Made by a program: the position numbers and the translations under genes
Assembly: GCA_937969395.1 (NCBI GenBank)
Contig: CALBVI010000085.1
Span: 1 to 5,712, forward strand
Source: an uncultured Spongiibacteraceae bacterium
GTDB taxonomy: Bacteria; Pseudomonadota; Gammaproteobacteria; Pseudomonadales; Dasaniaceae
DNA length: 5,712 bases
Direction of reading: 5' to 3'
Notes under the pieces: model-generated
What the model was told of the DNA's origin: nothing
Database searches by the model: none
Seen by the model: the letters and a program-made list of their open reading frames with translations, nothing else
In this document: piece by piece, positions 1 to 5,507 of the stretch
Position numbering within the stretch: position 1 is the first letter of the stretch
Layout of the letters: every line of letters begins with the position of its first letter

Positions 1-39
1 CTCAACCATGTTAAAGGCCAATTTAATGCCGCACCTTAA
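1..39 (+). CDS. lptC: Probable LptC C-terminal tail (partial, 5' end outside the window)
   Basis: Frame 1 is open from the left edge and reads [12 protein letters not shown] before a TAA at 37-39. LptC is the bitopic inner-membrane protein that passes lipopolysaccharide from the LptB2FG transporter to periplasmic LptA, and lptC normally sits directly upstream of lptA. A short tail with V-K/R-G-x-[FY] near the end is what I would expect for the C-terminus of non-enteric LptC proteins. The stop overlaps the preferred lptA start by 14 bp, which suggests translational coupling. Only 12 residues are visible, so the call rests mainly on gene order and would be settled by the upstream sequence. Confidence 0.6.
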   Translation, partial: LNHVKGQFNAAP

Positions 40-664
40 ACCCACTTTATACCTCGCAACTCTAAACCAGCTAACGCGCTGTTTACGAAGCCACCTCTAT
101 CGGTTTTTTTTCCTAAGCTTATTGCTAACAAGCACCGCTGCAGTTGCTCTACCTGACGATAGTCAGCAACCCATCAACTTTGAAGCTGATAGCGCTAGCC
201 AAAGCACCTTGGAAAACGGTAATAGCAAGATAGAACTTATTGGCAACGTCGTTATCATTCAAGGCTCACTGCAAATTAATGGCGAACATATCATTATTGA
301 AAAAGCCGATGATAAAGTTAATACCATTATCGCCAATGGCCAACCCGCGCATTTTCAGCAACAGTCCGCACCCACTGAGTCACCGATCAAAGCGCAAGCC
401 AATCAAATTCAATATCTATTAAGCGACGAAACACTAACACTCACCGATAACGCTTTAATATCTCAAGACGGATCAGTATTTACCGGTAACCAAATTGTCT
501 ACAATGTCGCCACTGAAAATGTCACTGCATCCGGCACGCCGGACAAATCAACTCGCGTGACAATGGTACTAGAGCCCAGCAAAGACAAACCAACAAAAGA
601 TACCGCAATCGACTCATCAAACATTAACGATCAGGCTAACAATGGCGACACTGAAGGCAAGTAA
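26..664 (+). CDS. lptA: LptA, periplasmic lipopolysaccharide transport bridge protein
   Basis: LptA forms the periplasmic bridge that carries lipopolysaccharide from LptC to the LptDE complex at the outer membrane. The 212-residue product has a basic N-terminus, a hydrophobic core [15 protein letters not shown] (residues 27-41) and a likely signal-peptidase site after AVA (41/42). The mature part starts [10 protein letters not shown], the typical opening of the OstA/LptA beta-jellyroll, and continues with short beta-strand repeats ([27 protein letters not shown]) to about residue 184. The last 28 residues are a polar low-complexity tail rich in D, K, N, S and T. The ATG at 26 is preferred because AAAGG (13-17) lies 8 nt upstream. 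The in-frame ATG at 8 would give 218 residues. The 26-residue stretch before the hydrophobic core is long for a signal peptide, but there is no ATG, GTG or TTG start within it. The gene overlaps lptB by 23 bp, so the two are probably co-translated. Confidence 0.93.
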   Translation: MPHLKPTLYLATLNQLTRCLRSHLYRFFFLSLLLTSTAAVALPDDSQQPINFEADSASQSTLENGNSKIELIGNVVIIQGSLQINGEHIIIEKADDKVNTIIANGQPAHFQQQSAPTESPIKAQANQIQYLLSDETLTLTDNALISQDGSVFTGNQIVYNVATENVTASGTPDKSTRVTMVLEPSKDKPTKDTAIDSSNINDQANNGDTEGK

Positions 665-1367
665 CTTAGCAAAATCCTATAAAGGCCGGCAGGTTGTTAA
701 AGACGTCTCTCTCAGCGTTAATAGCGGCCAGGTTGTCGGTTTATTAGGCCCAAACGGCGCTGGTAAAACCACCTGCTTTTATATGATTGTCGGCATTGTT
801 ACCGCCGATAACGGCAAGATCACCCTAGGCGATATAGACCTTACTCAACGCTCTATGCACGGGCGAGCACGCCAAGGCCTAAGCTATCTACCCCAGGAAG
901 CCTCCATTTTTCGAAAGTTAACTGTGGCCGACAATATCACCGCCATTCTTGAAACTCGCCCCGACCTCAATCGCCAACAACGTGCAGAAAAAATGGAATC
1001 ACTGTTACAAGAGTTCCATATCACCCATATTCGCGACAGCCTTGGCATGGCGCTGTCGGGCGGAGAACGACGCAGAGTTGAAATTGCTCGCGCACTGGCC
1101 ACCGAACCCGCCTTTATTTTATTAGATGAACCTTTTGCCGGTGTTGACCCCATCTCTGTTGGCGATATTAAAAGCATCATCAACCATTTGAAAGATAAGG
1201 GTATTGGCGTATTAATCACCGACCACAATGTTCGCGAAACGCTCGATATCTGCGAAAAAGCCTATATCGTCGGAGAAGGTCACATCATCTCCGAAGGTGA
1301 TGCCGAAACCGTTCTCAACAACAAAAAAGTTCGCGATATTTATCTAGGGCACCAGTTCGTTTTATAA
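642..1367 (+). CDS. lptB: LptB, ATPase of the lipopolysaccharide ABC exporter LptB2FG
   Basis: LptB is the cytoplasmic ATPase that, as a dimer bound to LptF and LptG, powers extraction of lipopolysaccharide from the inner membrane. The 241-residue product, the same length as E. coli LptB, has every ABC ATPase motif: Walker A GPNGAGKT (36-43), Q-loop Q85 in [11 protein letters not shown], signature LSGGE (138-142) followed by [10 protein letters not shown], Walker B FILLDE (158-163) with catalytic E163, D-loop AGVD (166-169) and switch histidine H195 in TDHNVRET. F90-R91 after the Q-loop fall where E. coli LptB contacts the LptF/G coupling helices, and the ending YLGHQFVL keeps the conserved Y-L-G and F-x-L C-terminus. 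The start lies inside the end of lptA; only a weak CAGG (632-635) precedes it, so coupling to lptA translation is likely. There are no defects, and identification is secure because [12 protein letters not shown] is typical of LptB. Confidence 0.98.
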   Translation: MATLKASNLAKSYKGRQVVKDVSLSVNSGQVVGLLGPNGAGKTTCFYMIVGIVTADNGKITLGDIDLTQRSMHGRARQGLSYLPQEASIFRKLTVADNITAILETRPDLNRQQRAEKMESLLQEFHITHIRDSLGMALSGGERRRVEIARALATEPAFILLDEPFAGVDPISVGDIKSIINHLKDKGIGVLITDHNVRETLDICEKAYIVGEGHIISEGDAETVLNNKKVRDIYLGHQFVL

Positions 1368-1396
1368 AAATGGGAGTTTTACCTAAAGACGGTATA

Positions 1397-1420
1397 GTCA
1401 TTGCACGAAAGCGCAACGAT
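1397..1420 (+). other. Imperfect hairpin downstream of lptB
   Basis: GTCATTGC (1397-1404) can pair with GCAACGAT (1413-1420), giving eight positions with one A-C mismatch and one G-U pair around an 8-nt loop. No run of T follows, so this is not a convincing intrinsic terminator. It may be an mRNA 3'-end or processing structure for the lpt transcript, or chance. I see no other terminator between lptB and rpoN. Confidence 0.25.
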
Positions 1421-1515
1421 AGCTAAACTGATACTAGGCAATTATCAATATCGTGATCATCATTAGCGCTAGTGTGGAGACAAAGTCTTAACGTTCTTTT
1501 CCGCTATATTTAGCT

Positions 1516-1545
1516 TTGACCCTGATCGATATAATTAAATCTAAA
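1516..1545 (+). promoter_or_regulatory. Candidate promoter elements upstream of rpoN
   Basis: TTGACC (1516-1521, five of six bases of the sigma-70 -35 consensus) is followed after 18 bp by TCTAAA (1540-1545, four of six for the -10). A perfect TATAAT also lies at 1530-1535, but no -35-like hexamer stands 16-18 bp upstream of it. The elements are therefore suggestive rather than clean. The 223-bp gap after lptB makes a separate rpoN promoter plausible. Transcript-end mapping would decide whether either is used. Confidence 0.3.
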
Positions 1546-1590
1546 ACGACTAAACTTACAAATATGCATTATGGGTACGTTGTATAATCT

Positions 1591-3093
1591 ATGAAGCAAT
1601 CGCTACAACTCAAGATCGGCCAGCAGCTAACAATGACGCCACAGCTGCAACAGGCGATCAAGCTCTTACAGCTATCAACTCTCGATTTACAACAGGAAAT
1701 CCAACAGGCATTGGATAGCAACCCAATGCTTGATAGCGGAGATGAACAAGACTCCGAACCAGACGAAAAAGCTGATGACAACCAAAAGCCTGAAAACACA
1801 CTAGAAACCAGCAACAGCGCAGAAAAAACCGTCGAAGAAACTGAAGGTCCTGCTGCGGACAGTGAATGGCAAGAAAATATTCCTGAAGACTTACCCGTCG
1901 ATACTCAATGGGACGACGTGTATCAGTCTAGCGCACCATCTACTCCAGCATCCTCTGGCAGCGATAGTGGTGAGTATGATTTAGATTCACGCAATAGCAT
2001 TACCGAATCACTTCAAGACCATCTATTTTGGCAGCTTAATTTAACGCGTTTTTCTGACACCGATCGTATTATTGGTATCGCATTAATCGATACTATTGAT
2101 GACAACGGCCGCCTTACCCAAACACCCGAAGAATTACACAGCTCCCTTGCCGTCGAAAACACTGAAATCGAATACGATGAAGTGATCGCCGTATTACATC
2201 GCATTCAACAATTTGATCCTCCGGGCGTTGCCGCCGTCGATTTACGCGAATGTTTGACTATTCAACTCAATCAACTCAGCCCAGAAACACCATGGCTAAA
2301 AGAAGCAAAAAATATTGTCGATAAGCATATAGCGTTATTAGGCAATCGAGATTATGCGCAACTGATGCGCCGCACCAAATTAAAAGAACATGACCTCAAA
2401 GACGTTCTAACGCTCATTCAGACGCTAAACCCTAACCCGGGAGAGAACATTGCTGCCGACACGACTGAGTACATAGTCCCAGACGTTTATGTCAACAAGA
2501 TAAAAGACCGCTGGATGGTTGAACTCAATCCGGACATCGCACCAAAATTAAAAATAAACTCCGGCTATGCCTCACTGGTTAAACGCGGAGATAATAGTGA
2601 TGACAACAATTTTCTAAGAGAGAATTTACAAGAAGCACGCTGGTTTCTAAAAAGTTTACAGAGTAGAAACGAGACATTAATGAAAGTTGCGACTAAAATT
2701 GTAGAACACCAACGTGGTTTTCTAGAATATGGTGAAGAGGCAATGAAACCATTAGTGCTCCATGATATTGCAGAAGCCGTTGAGATGCATGAGTCAACAA
2801 TTTCTCGTGTTACCACCAAAAAATATATGCATACGCCTCGAGGCATTTTTGAATTAAAGTACTTCTTCTCGAGCCATGTTAGTACCGACTCTGGTGGCGA
2901 ATGCTCTTCAACCGCTATTCGAGCATTAATTAAAAAGTTAGTGGCAGCAGAAAGCCCTAAGAAACCATTGAGCGATAGCAAAATTACTGTATTACTCGGC
3001 GAACAAGGCATTCAAGTCGCTAGAAGAACGATTGCAAAATACCGCGAATCACTCATGATTCCACCATCTAACGAACGTAAACGTCTAGTTTGA
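1591..3093 (+). CDS. rpoN: RNA polymerase sigma-54 factor RpoN
   Basis: Sigma-54 directs RNA polymerase to -24/-12 promoters that need an AAA+ activator, for nitrogen, motility and many other genes. The 500-residue protein is close to Pseudomonas RpoN in size. Region I, the glutamine-rich activator-interaction segment, covers about residues 1-50 ([35 protein letters not shown]). Region II (about 50-135) is acidic and low-complexity. The core-binding domain follows, with [15 protein letters not shown] at 207-221. The helix-turn-helix lies at about 390-413 ([17 protein letters not shown]). The RpoN box [10 protein letters not shown] at 477-486 recognises the -24 element. The start is chosen because [13 protein letters not shown] matches the family N-terminus and the frame is closed just upstream by TAA at 1585-1587. 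No good Shine-Dalgarno sequence precedes it. The gene sits between the lpt genes and the nitrogen-PTS genes, its usual place. It is intact. Confidence 0.98.
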   Translation: MKQSLQLKIGQQLTMTPQLQQAIKLLQLSTLDLQQEIQQALDSNPMLDSGDEQDSEPDEKADDNQKPENTLETSNSAEKTVEETEGPAADSEWQENIPEDLPVDTQWDDVYQSSAPSTPASSGSDSGEYDLDSRNSITESLQDHLFWQLNLTRFSDTDRIIGIALIDTIDDNGRLTQTPEELHSSLAVENTEIEYDEVIAVLHRIQQFDPPGVAAVDLRECLTIQLNQLSPETPWLKEAKNIVDKHIALLGNRDYAQLMRRTKLKEHDLKDVLTLIQTLNPNPGENIAADTTEYIVPDVYVNKIKDRWMVELNPDIAPKLKINSGYASLVKRGDNSDDNNFLRENLQEARWFLKSLQSRNETLMKVATKIVEHQRGFLEYGEEAMKPLVLHDIAEAVEMHESTISRVTTKKYMHTPRGIFELKYFFSSHVSTDSGGECSSTAIRALIKKLVAAESPKKPLSDSKITVLLGEQGIQVARRTIAKYRESLMIPPSNERKRLV

Positions 3094-3141
3094 TGACAAA
3101 AGCTTTATTGGGTAGAGAGCAGCGTTAAAAAACCTATTTTA

Positions 3142-3175
3142 TGAATTTGTGGACTTTTAAAAGTATACAAATTCA
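3142..3175. repeat. Large nested palindrome in the rpoN-hpf gap
   Basis: The arms TGAATTTGT (3142-3150) and ACAAATTCA (3167-3175) are exact reverse complements. Between them lies a perfect 12-bp palindrome ACTTTTAAAAGT (3153-3164), flanked by GG on the left and AT on the right. All share one centre between 3158 and 3159, so 15 of 17 position pairs are complementary and one more is a G-U pair. In RNA this would fold as a long A+U-rich hairpin; in DNA it could be an operator for a dimeric regulator. It is not followed by a T-run, so it is not a standard terminator. The function is unknown; hpf leader control is an inference from position. Confidence 0.6.
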
Positions 3176-3180
3176 AACTA

Positions 3181-3201
3181 AGAGCAATCAACGATTGCTT
3201 T
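3181..3201 (+). promoter_or_regulatory. Hairpin in the hpf leader, just upstream of its ribosome-binding site
   Basis: AGCAATC (3183-3189) and GATTGCT (3193-3199) form a perfect 7-bp stem around a 3-nt AAC loop, and one G-U and one A-U pair extend it outward to 3181-3201. It is followed by an imperfect T-rich run (TTTATTAT, 3199-3206) and, 13 nt after the outer arm, by the strong AGGAG of hpf. It resembles a weak intrinsic terminator or attenuator, or an RNA processing or stability element, between rpoN and hpf. The stem has only three G-C pairs, so termination is likely to be partial at best. Confidence 0.45.
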
Positions 3202-3226
3202 ATTATCACCACAAAAGGAGCAGCAA

Positions 3227-3535
3227 ATGCAAATTAATGTTAGTGGGCACCATGTGGAATTAACGTCGGCATTAAAAGAGTATGCCGTTTCAAAGTTGTC
3301 TCGATTAGAAAGGCACTTTGATCATATAACAAAAACCGATGTCACCCTTTCTGTAGAAAAACTTATCCAGAAAGCCGAGGCCTCTGTCCATGTTGCAGGT
3401 GCGGATTTATTTGCCGCCTGCGAATCGGACGATATGTATTCAGCAATAGACAAACTCACGGACAAGCTTGATAGGCAAATTATTAAGCATAAAGAAAAGA
3501 AACAAAATCACAAACAAGGGGCTGCAGCCCGCTAA
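3227..3535 (+). CDS. hpf: Ribosome hibernation promoting factor, short form (HPF)
   Basis: HPF binds the small ribosomal subunit in the mRNA/tRNA channel and, in gammaproteobacteria together with RMF, drives formation of inactive 100S ribosome dimers in stationary phase. The 102-residue product is close to E. coli HPF (95 residues). It has the family features: MQINVSGHHVELT at the N-terminus, the strand LSVEKLIQKAEASVHVAG (41-58), the DMYSAIDKLTDKLDRQIIKHK helix (69-89) and a basic tail. It lacks the extra dimerisation domain of long HPF proteins. The ATG is preceded by AGGAG (3216-3220) with 6-nt spacing, the best ribosome-binding site in the window. The gene follows rpoN after 133 bp of structured leader and precedes ptsN by 23 bp. 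YfiA/RaiA is the alternative paralogue, but gene order and length favour HPF. Confidence 0.95.
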   Translation: MQINVSGHHVELTSALKEYAVSKLSRLERHFDHITKTDVTLSVEKLIQKAEASVHVAGADLFAACESDDMYSAIDKLTDKLDRQIIKHKEKKQNHKQGAAAR

Positions 3536-3558
3536 CCAGTATTAAGCTATTACTCATC

Positions 3559-4005
3559 ATGCAATTACAATCAATCCTCACCCCCGGACGCACTTTTCAT
3601 CGTGCTCCGGGTAACAGTAAAAAAAGAGCTTTAGAAAATACCGCCAACTTCATCTGTAAAGACATAAGTGCTATGGATGATTTTGAGCTGTTCGATCATC
3701 TCGTCGCTAGAGAACGACTAGGCAGCACCGGTTTGGGCAATGGTATAGCTATCCCTCATTGCCGCATTAAAAACTGCCAAAAGATTACCGGCACCTTAAT
3801 TAAGCTTGAGCAAGCCATAGACTTTGACGCAATTGACGGAGAACCTGTTGATTTGTTATTCGTGTTGCTTGTGCCAGAAGAAGCCAATGACGAACACCTA
3901 CAGGCACTGGCCATGCTTGCGGAAAAGTTTAGCAATACAGATTATTGCCAGCGATTAAGAGATGCCGAAAATAGCGAAGAATTATACGCAGCAGCAATCT
4001 CTTAA
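3559..4005 (+). CDS. ptsN: PtsN, EIIA-Ntr of the nitrogen-related phosphotransferase system
   Basis: PtsN is the terminal phosphate acceptor of the PtsP-Npr-PtsN relay. In its two phosphorylation states it regulates partners such as potassium transport and sensor kinases in studied proteobacteria; it does not transport sugar itself. The 148-residue product is a single EIIA fructose/mannitol-type domain. Key stretches are LTPGRTFHRAPGNSKKRALE (8-27), ARERLGSTGLGNGIAIPHC (50-68) with the phospho-accepting histidine at H67, and DFDAIDGEPVDLLFVLLVPE (88-107). The match to Pseudomonas PtsN is close. The ATG lies 23 bp after the hpf stop with no clear Shine-Dalgarno sequence, so translation is probably coupled to hpf. 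The gene ends in tandem stops (TAATAA, 4003-4008). Confidence 0.96.
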   Translation: MQLQSILTPGRTFHRAPGNSKKRALENTANFICKDISAMDDFELFDHLVARERLGSTGLGNGIAIPHCRIKNCQKITGTLIKLEQAIDFDAIDGEPVDLLFVLLVPEEANDEHLQALAMLAEKFSNTDYCQRLRDAENSEELYAAAIS

Positions 4006-4078
4006 TAACGATATCTAGCAACAATTTTTTACCCGCGAGAAATTATTTTTATAAGGCATAAAATACTGTCCGCACTTG

Positions 4079-4106
4079 TTAACACGCTATACAATGACCT
4101 TAGAAT
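4079..4106 (+). promoter_or_regulatory. Candidate sigma-70 promoter for rapZ
   Basis: TTAACA (4079-4084) and TAGAAT (4101-4106) each match five of six bases of the -35 and -10 consensus and are 16 bp apart. Transcription would begin near 4113, just before the AAGG Shine-Dalgarno sequence (4115-4118) of rapZ, giving a leader of about 12 nt. The 119-bp gap after ptsN makes an independent promoter reasonable. No intrinsic terminator is visible after ptsN, so read-through from the upstream genes is also likely. Confidence 0.4.
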
Positions 4107-4124
4107 CACACCATAAGGCAAGCC

Positions 4125-4994
4125 ATGAAACTGGTAATCATAAGCGGTCGCTCTGGCTCTGGTAAGAGTACCGCCCTCGACTTAATGGAAGACGAAGGCT
4201 ATTACTGCATTGATAACCTGCCAGTTTCTCTTATCCCAGAACTTGTCCTGTATCTAGATAACAGCCGATCTCGCGAATACAATAAAGTAGCCATCTGTAT
4301 TGATGCCCGCAATGCTAGCGATGATTTATCGCAATTCGTTGAACTGCTCAGAAACTGGCCAAAAACTGACACGCTTAATATTCTTTTTCTTGATGCTGAT
4401 AATGACAAACTCATTAAACGCTTCAGCGAAACACGCCGCCGCCACCCTCTGAGCGATGAAAAAACCGGTTTAAAAGAAGCTATTCTGAATGAACGGTGCA
4501 TGCTTGAGCCTATAGCTAATATAGCCACGCTAACAATCGATACTACCGCGATGAATTTGCATGAGCTGCGTAGTGAATTAAAGCAGCGCCTGATTGAACA
4601 TGAAGGCAGAGGCATTTCTATTCTGTTTCAATCGTTTGGCTTTAAACAGGGCGTGCCTGCAGATGCTGACATTGTCTATGACATTCGGATACTTCCCAAC
4701 CCGCACTGGGACCCATCGTTAAGAGCTCACTCAGGTTTAGATAAACCTGTCATCGACTTCCTCAGCCGTCAGCCAGATGTCGATGAAATGTATGAAGACA
4801 TCAAGAATTACTTAGTAAAGTGGCTGCCGCATTTTGAACAAAACAATCGCAGCTATATTACGATAGGCATTGGCTGTACTGGCGGCCAACACCGCTCTGT
4901 CTACATGGCAGAACGCCTGGCAAAACATATGTCACAAAGCTATCAAAACGTACAAGTTAGGCATCGCGAAATGCACAAACTGCAGCGATTATAA
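4125..4994 (+). CDS. rapZ: RapZ, nucleotide-binding RNase adaptor protein
   Basis: In E. coli RapZ senses glucosamine-6-phosphate and presents the small RNA GlmZ to RNase E, controlling GlmS synthesis; outside enterics its RNA target is mostly unknown. The 289-residue product (E. coli 284) has Walker A GRSGSGKS (8-15), DNLP (30-33), a Walker B-like LFLDAD (87-92), ETRRRHPL (102-109), then the C-terminal domain with FQSFGFKQGVPADAD (168-182), DIRILPNPHWD (186-196), GLDKP (204-208) and the IGIGCTGGQHRSVY box (247-260). H256 and R257 match the conserved His-Arg of the family. The usual basic ending of E. coli RapZ (KRKP) is replaced by HKLQRL. The start has AAGG (4115-4118) with 6-nt spacing. 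The older name for the family is YvcJ/YhbJ. It lies between ptsN and npr, its standard position. Confidence 0.96.
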   Translation: MKLVIISGRSGSGKSTALDLMEDEGYYCIDNLPVSLIPELVLYLDNSRSREYNKVAICIDARNASDDLSQFVELLRNWPKTDTLNILFLDADNDKLIKRFSETRRRHPLSDEKTGLKEAILNERCMLEPIANIATLTIDTTAMNLHELRSELKQRLIEHEGRGISILFQSFGFKQGVPADADIVYDIRILPNPHWDPSLRAHSGLDKPVIDFLSRQPDVDEMYEDIKNYLVKWLPHFEQNNRSYITIGIGCTGGQHRSVYMAERLAKHMSQSYQNVQVRHREMHKLQRL

Positions 4995-5027
4995 GCGGTC
5001 AAAATATAAGTCAGTTAAAACCTATAA

Positions 5028-5059
5028 CGCTGGATTTAATAGCTCACTCAAAGCCAGCG
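5028..5059 (+). promoter_or_regulatory. Hairpin abutting the npr Shine-Dalgarno site
   Basis: CGCTGG (5028-5033) pairs perfectly with CCAGCG (5054-5059). Inside, after one A-G mismatch, TTT (5035-5037) pairs with AAA (5050-5052), leaving a 12-nt loop. The last base of the 3' arm is the first base of GAGGAG (5059-5064), the only Shine-Dalgarno candidate for npr. The stem is G+C-rich (five of six pairs). It could shape ribosome access to npr or stabilise the 5' end of a processed npr transcript. No T-run follows, so it is not a terminator. Confidence 0.45.
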
Positions 5060-5077
5060 AGGAGTCACTACAAAACC

Positions 5078-5347
5078 ATGATTGAAACTCAGATCACCAT
5101 TATTAACAAATTAGGTTTACACGCACGCGCAGCTGCAAAGTTTGTCAAAACGGCATCAGCTTTCGGCAGTGAAATTAAAGCGGGAAAAAACGATCAAATG
5201 GTCGACGGCAAAAGCATTATGTCCGTCATGATGCTCGCTGCCAGCAAAGGCACTGAGCTAAAGCTGCAGCTTGATGGCCCTGACGAAGAACAAGCACTGC
5301 AAGCACTGGCAGATCTAATCAACGATTATTTTGGTGAAGGCGAATAA
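5078..5347 (+). CDS. ptsO: Npr (PtsO), HPr-like phosphocarrier of the nitrogen PTS
   Basis: Npr takes phosphate from PtsP (EI-Ntr, not in this window) and passes it to PtsN. The 89-residue product is a complete HPr-fold domain of normal length. The phospho-accepting histidine is H15 in NKLGLHARAAAKF (10-22). GKSIMSVMMLAASKG (44-58) carries S46, at the position of the regulatory serine of HPr. The ending LINDYFGEGE matches Pseudomonas PtsO. The ATG is fixed by homology of the N-terminus; GAGGAG (5059-5064) is 13 nt upstream, longer than usual. The 83-bp gap after rapZ is longer than in E. coli, where the two genes abut. No hprK gene is visible, so phosphorylation of S46 is not expected. The gene is also named npr. 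Confidence 0.96.
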   Translation: MIETQITIINKLGLHARAAAKFVKTASAFGSEIKAGKNDQMVDGKSIMSVMMLAASKGTELKLQLDGPDEEQALQALADLINDYFGEGE

Positions 5348-5421
5348 CCCTCTGTGATATGTCATCAGTGCTAACTAAGCTCTGACTAATTCATACTTTT
5401 GACCTAAACTCCTACAATAGC

Positions 5422-5451
5422 TTCAATCATTAAATTTTAATGATTTATACT
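5422..5451 (+). promoter_or_regulatory. Candidate mgtE promoter with a perfect dyad in its spacer
   Basis: TATACT (5446-5451) matches five of six bases of the -10 consensus, and a weak -35-like TTCAAT (5422-5427) lies 18 bp upstream. Between and overlapping them is a perfect inverted repeat: AATCATTAAA (5425-5434), a single T, then TTTAATGATT (5436-5445). A dyad between -35 and -10 is the classic place for a dimeric repressor or metal-dependent regulator. Alternatively TTGACC (5399-5404) with TTCAAT at 17-bp spacing could serve as promoter. The resemblance to an iron or manganese box is only loose. No regulator can be named. Confidence 0.45.
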
Positions 5452-5507
5452 AGCTCCAGCGAAATGAGAGTTTTCTTGCTCTGTGCAAACTATTTAGCGG
5501 ACCAGTA

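Noticed and set aside
884..1228. Antisense open frame of 114 codons opposite lptB
   Set aside because: It lies wholly inside a strongly conserved ABC ATPase gene, has no recognisable domain and is explained by codon bias of the sense strand.
1399..1418. Sigma-54 (-24/-12) promoter in the lptB-rpoN gap, suggested by TTGCACG followed by a GC-containing block
   Set aside because: The -24 GG is missing and there is no TTGC at the right distance, so RpoN autoregulation from here is not supported.
1397..1420. Rho-independent terminator after lptB
   Set aside because: The stem is imperfect and no T-run follows, so it was kept only as a weak hairpin.
1370..1426. 18-codon frame (MGVLPKDGIVIARKRNDS) starting 3 nt after the lptB stop
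   Set aside because: No ribosome-binding site and no known counterpart; too short to support without conservation or expression data.
2565..3011. Antisense open frame of 148 codons opposite the rpoN 3' half
   Set aside because: The sense frame encodes the conserved sigma-54 DNA-binding domain; the antisense product looks like no family I know.
4059..4095. TAAAAT (4059-4064) and TACAAT (4090-4095) as -10 boxes for rapZ
   Set aside because: Neither has a -35-like hexamer at 16-18 bp; the TTAACA/TAGAAT pair is better.
4202..4615. Antisense open frame of 137 codons opposite rapZ
   Set aside because: Serine- and arginine-rich shadow translation of a conserved gene without its own start context.
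4870..5085. 71-codon + strand frame spanning the rapZ end and the rapZ-npr gap
   Set aside because: Most of it is out-of-frame rapZ coding sequence; the unique part lacks any motif, and the gap is better described by the hairpin and npr ribosome-binding site.
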